Shown in pieces: positions 61,488 through 64,000 of a stretch of 64,000 bases of DNA. Source of the DNA: Rallus limicola (lineage: Eukaryota; Chordata; Aves; Gruiformes; Rallidae); assembly GCA_022605955.1 (NCBI GenBank), contig JAKCOZ010000021.1, positions 13,690,161-13,754,160 on the forward strand, read 5' to 3'. The stretch's first letter is position 1, and each line of letters begins with the position of its first letter. Under the pieces are notes generated by a model, which was not told where the DNA came from, made no database searches, and saw only the letters and a program-made list of their open reading frames with translations. The translations under genes and the position numbers were made by a program.

Positions 61488-62368
61488 AGAATTAAAATAA
61501 CACAAACAAGTTTAGTGACATTTTTCAGGATGGGATGCATTTTTTCCAAATGGAAAAAGTTACAAGTCAATGATGGACTGATCTCGGTCCTTATTTTGTC
61601 AAGGCACCAATTATGGTCAGTATTTCAGTTCTTAAACCAAATCTGCAAGCTCTGTGAACTCTCATAGATCCATGCTGACATAGGCCACCAGAAGATTTGT
61701 CCATTTCACGTATGCCTGTGACTAATACATTTGAATGGAAGGCTGAAGTCCAAGCAAAAAAACCCAAGTTATTAAAGGCACCCAGTCCACAGGCCAGCTG
61801 AACAATCCTTGAATGAAATCCAGAAGCAAAAAGTTTGGATTTAGTCCATTCGCAGCTCCCATGGGACTGGAGAACAAGCAGCAAATACCAGATTGCAGTT
61901 CACCCTTGCTTTTATCTCTCCCACCTTGTTCCCATTCTCAGAACGGCACCTACAAGATGATGAATGTTATTCTGCAGTGACCCCTGCTCTTTAGAAACAG
62001 CATGGCAATCCCTCCCACTCCCTTCACTCCCAACCCTTTTTCTTCTCAAGAATCACTTTGAAGGTTCATAACATTCAGCCCTGAAGGCAAGAGGGTTTTT
62101 CCAATGTAAATTTCTTTTTGGTCACTGCAATATGAACAGAAATCTCGGGCAGCTCTGTGCCGCGACAGGGTTTTCATATTTCCTTTGCCTGCCCAGCTAT
62201 TTATCATTTTCCAATAATCCTATGCCCTGGAGACAATAACACTCAGCAAATGGCCTTACCTCCCCTCCCCCTATCCCACACACACAATAATGTTTCCATG
62301 CCTGAAAGTCTGTCCGTCAACGCTGATCGGAAAGAAAGATGTTTATCTCTACATATGGCAAGCCACAA
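61488..62368. other. non-coding DNA
   Basis: The minus-strand frame at 61591-61884 (97 codons) is unrecognised. No repeat or RNA gene seen. Confidence 0.5.
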
Positions 62369-62415
62369 AAGTTAGAGATGGAAAAAGATCTATTAGATCA
62401 TTGAGTCCAAAACTC
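62369..62415 (-). mobile_element. probable ancient CR1-like 3' fragment
   Basis: GTTAGAGATGGAAAAAGATC followed by 'tattagatcattgagtccaa' has the same order of words as CR1 3' ends (ggttGGAAAAGACC...AGATCATtGAGTCCAA) but is more diverged than the other copies. It may extend to about 62590, where 'gtggaagtttttcctcc' and 'cccaacagattcatg' resemble older CR1/L3-type sequence. Boundaries are uncertain. Confidence 0.55.
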
Positions 62416-62590
62416 TGCTAGTGAAGGACAGAGCCCCCAGAGAATACAGAATTGTTTTTAAGCAGATGCAATAAATCGTCCGTCATGATGTGGTGGCCAA
62501 CTGAGATATTTCACATCCTTAACTTTGAGGTAGGAGATGCTGCAATGTGGAAGTTTTTCCTCCTTTCCCAACAGATTCATGATACTAAAT

Positions 62591-64000
62591 TTGTTGTTGG
62601 TTTCTGTTAATACGCTCTAGTTTCCAAAAGACAGACCAACCCACAACCAGAATTCTTCCGTCACTGCCTGATCCTAATTTATTTAAGATACTTGCTGAAG
62701 TCATCACTTGGACTGCTCTCAAATGACCCCAAGCTAGGATCACATATGGAAATATGGAAAAGCAATATGTTGCAACAATCCAACAATATCCTTCCAATTA
62801 AATCTTAAACTTTGGTAGGTTAAGTCGAACACCACCTCTTTGCCCTCACGCCGGTCTCTTGTTTGGTCAAGGGCTCACACTCAAATTCAGTGCTCTGAAA
62901 ACGCCCTGCATGCACCAGGGCCAAACTATGAGTGAGGCTTCACCACTCACCTCTGTTACCATTGAAGAGATAGGAAGGGGACAGTCAGAACACTGCTTAT
63001 GAAAAATACAGGACAAATATCTCTCAGAGTAACTCAGGTATCTAAGAACACCTCTGACACAGGTCCTGAGAGTCTCATTCTGAAAACAGTCACATCTAGG
63101 CACAGCACCTGGTCCTACCTAACAGATCACACCTGATAACAGCATTTGGGAAAGGAATAGTCTCAGCAGAAAAAGTAGCTCCAAGGTCACAAGTATGGCT
63201 CTGTGTTTGGATACAGTTCCAAATAGGTATTTAAATTACAGAGCACATAGACTAGACATTCATTAGTATCAGATTCATTAACATATTTTGGAAATTAGAA
63301 AGTTCAGTTCAATGTTAAATCTAGAGCTCTGAGCAGTGTTACAGAAGTGAGGACCCTCAAGTTCCCAGCTCATCTGAGACTGCCTATCACTTTACCCCAG
63401 CCGAAGACACAAGCAGGGACATGGCATGCACATGCACCTCACTGACCCTCTGCAAACTCCAAGGCTGTGATATTTCAATAGCCCACTGTGCTGAGCTGCA
63501 CTGGAACAAGTCAGCACATTTGGGGAATGCTTTAAGTGTTTTAATCAACGTGCTTTTTTCCAGCAATAATTAACAGCTAGGTAGGAATGATCAGAGTAAC
63601 TTCAGGCAGCTGCACATCAATGTCCTTAGTTAAAAGGGGTTCTGAAAGCACTGAAGAATATTCATCTTTTAAACAGATCTAAATCCAGATTTCCTAGAAA
63701 ATAGGAATAGTTGCTGGTGACTATTCCTGCTCACATCAGAGGACACATCTTGTTTCATGCTGGACTCAGCCTTCCCAGGGAATAAGTGCAACAGCAACAG
63801 ACCACTGCAGCCTTACTGCCTTCCACATCAAGAGCAGGCTAACACAGCCGAGCGTTTTCTAATACAGGGGCTAGCAGCATATACATTTAAAAATAAATAA
63901 AACATATTGCTCCACTGGGAAACAGGAAGTGAGCTCTGTGACAGACGTAAGTTGTGTCTGTTATCAGAAAGGATTCAGACCTGACAGCAACAAGGACAAC
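62591..64000. other. non-coding single-copy DNA to window end
   Basis: Only short minus-strand frames (62585-62797, 62867-63103), not recognisable. No repeat family seen. Confidence 0.5.

Noticed and set aside
1..64000. tRNA, 5S, U6, 7SK, microRNA or CRISPR features
   Set aside because: No internal pol III box pairs with a foldable cloverleaf, no recognised small-RNA sequence and no regularly spaced direct repeats were seen. Diverged or unfamiliar small RNAs cannot be excluded by eye.

Overview
This window is vertebrate nuclear DNA, almost certainly from a bird. It carries 5'-truncated CR1 retrotransposon copies whose 3' ends have the avian CATAGAAT / 'gagttggaaggGACC...GATCATCtagtCCAAC' layout. 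It also carries one solo LTR of a family common in bird endogenous retroviruses. It is AT-leaning, CpG-poor and low in repeats. There is no bacterial or phage organisation: no ribosome-binding sites, operons or gene-length open frames. The longest frames (about 155 codons) are no longer than expected by chance in 64 kb. I could not identify any exon of a host protein-coding gene, so the window is either an intergenic gene desert or the interior of very long introns. This does not exclude a short exon or a lncRNA.

Layout. Positions 1-21553 are single-copy non-coding DNA. They hold a candidate regulatory element at about 11.1-11.9 kb with an unusual density of TGACA/TGTCA motifs, a second candidate at 19.15-19.55 kb (POU, PBX/HOX and AT-rich homeodomain-like motifs), a Z-DNA-prone tract at 9.66 kb, and a possible decayed coding relic near 6.0-6.5 kb. 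A solo ERV LTR lies at 21554-22069. Positions 22.5-38.5 kb are again mostly single-copy, with candidate conserved elements near 31.6-32.1, 34.5-34.8 and 36.1-36.7 kb; the last has four forkhead-type sites in 91 bp. CR1 copies lie at 38492-38872, 48534-48602 and 60333-61035. All are in minus orientation, and the third keeps the C-terminal end of ORF2 in broken frames. A probable older CR1 scrap lies at 62369-62415.

Non-B-DNA and simple sequence are scattered through the window: a (CA)15 microsatellite at 41.9 kb, a C-rich tract at 42.41 kb whose minus strand is a near-ideal G-quadruplex, a 24-bp perfect palindrome at 48.25 kb, and a G-rich tract at 61.43-61.49 kb. Three dispersed copies of an old interspersed motif (near 17.98, 22.50 and 61.21 kb) appear related to one another.

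Interpretation. The combination of no exons, low repeat content and several dense transcription-factor-motif islands is what one expects of a regulatory desert beside, or introns within, a developmental gene. Which gene cannot be read from the sequence alone. No new protein-coding system was found. The strongest lead is the TGACA-rich element at 11.2-11.9 kb.
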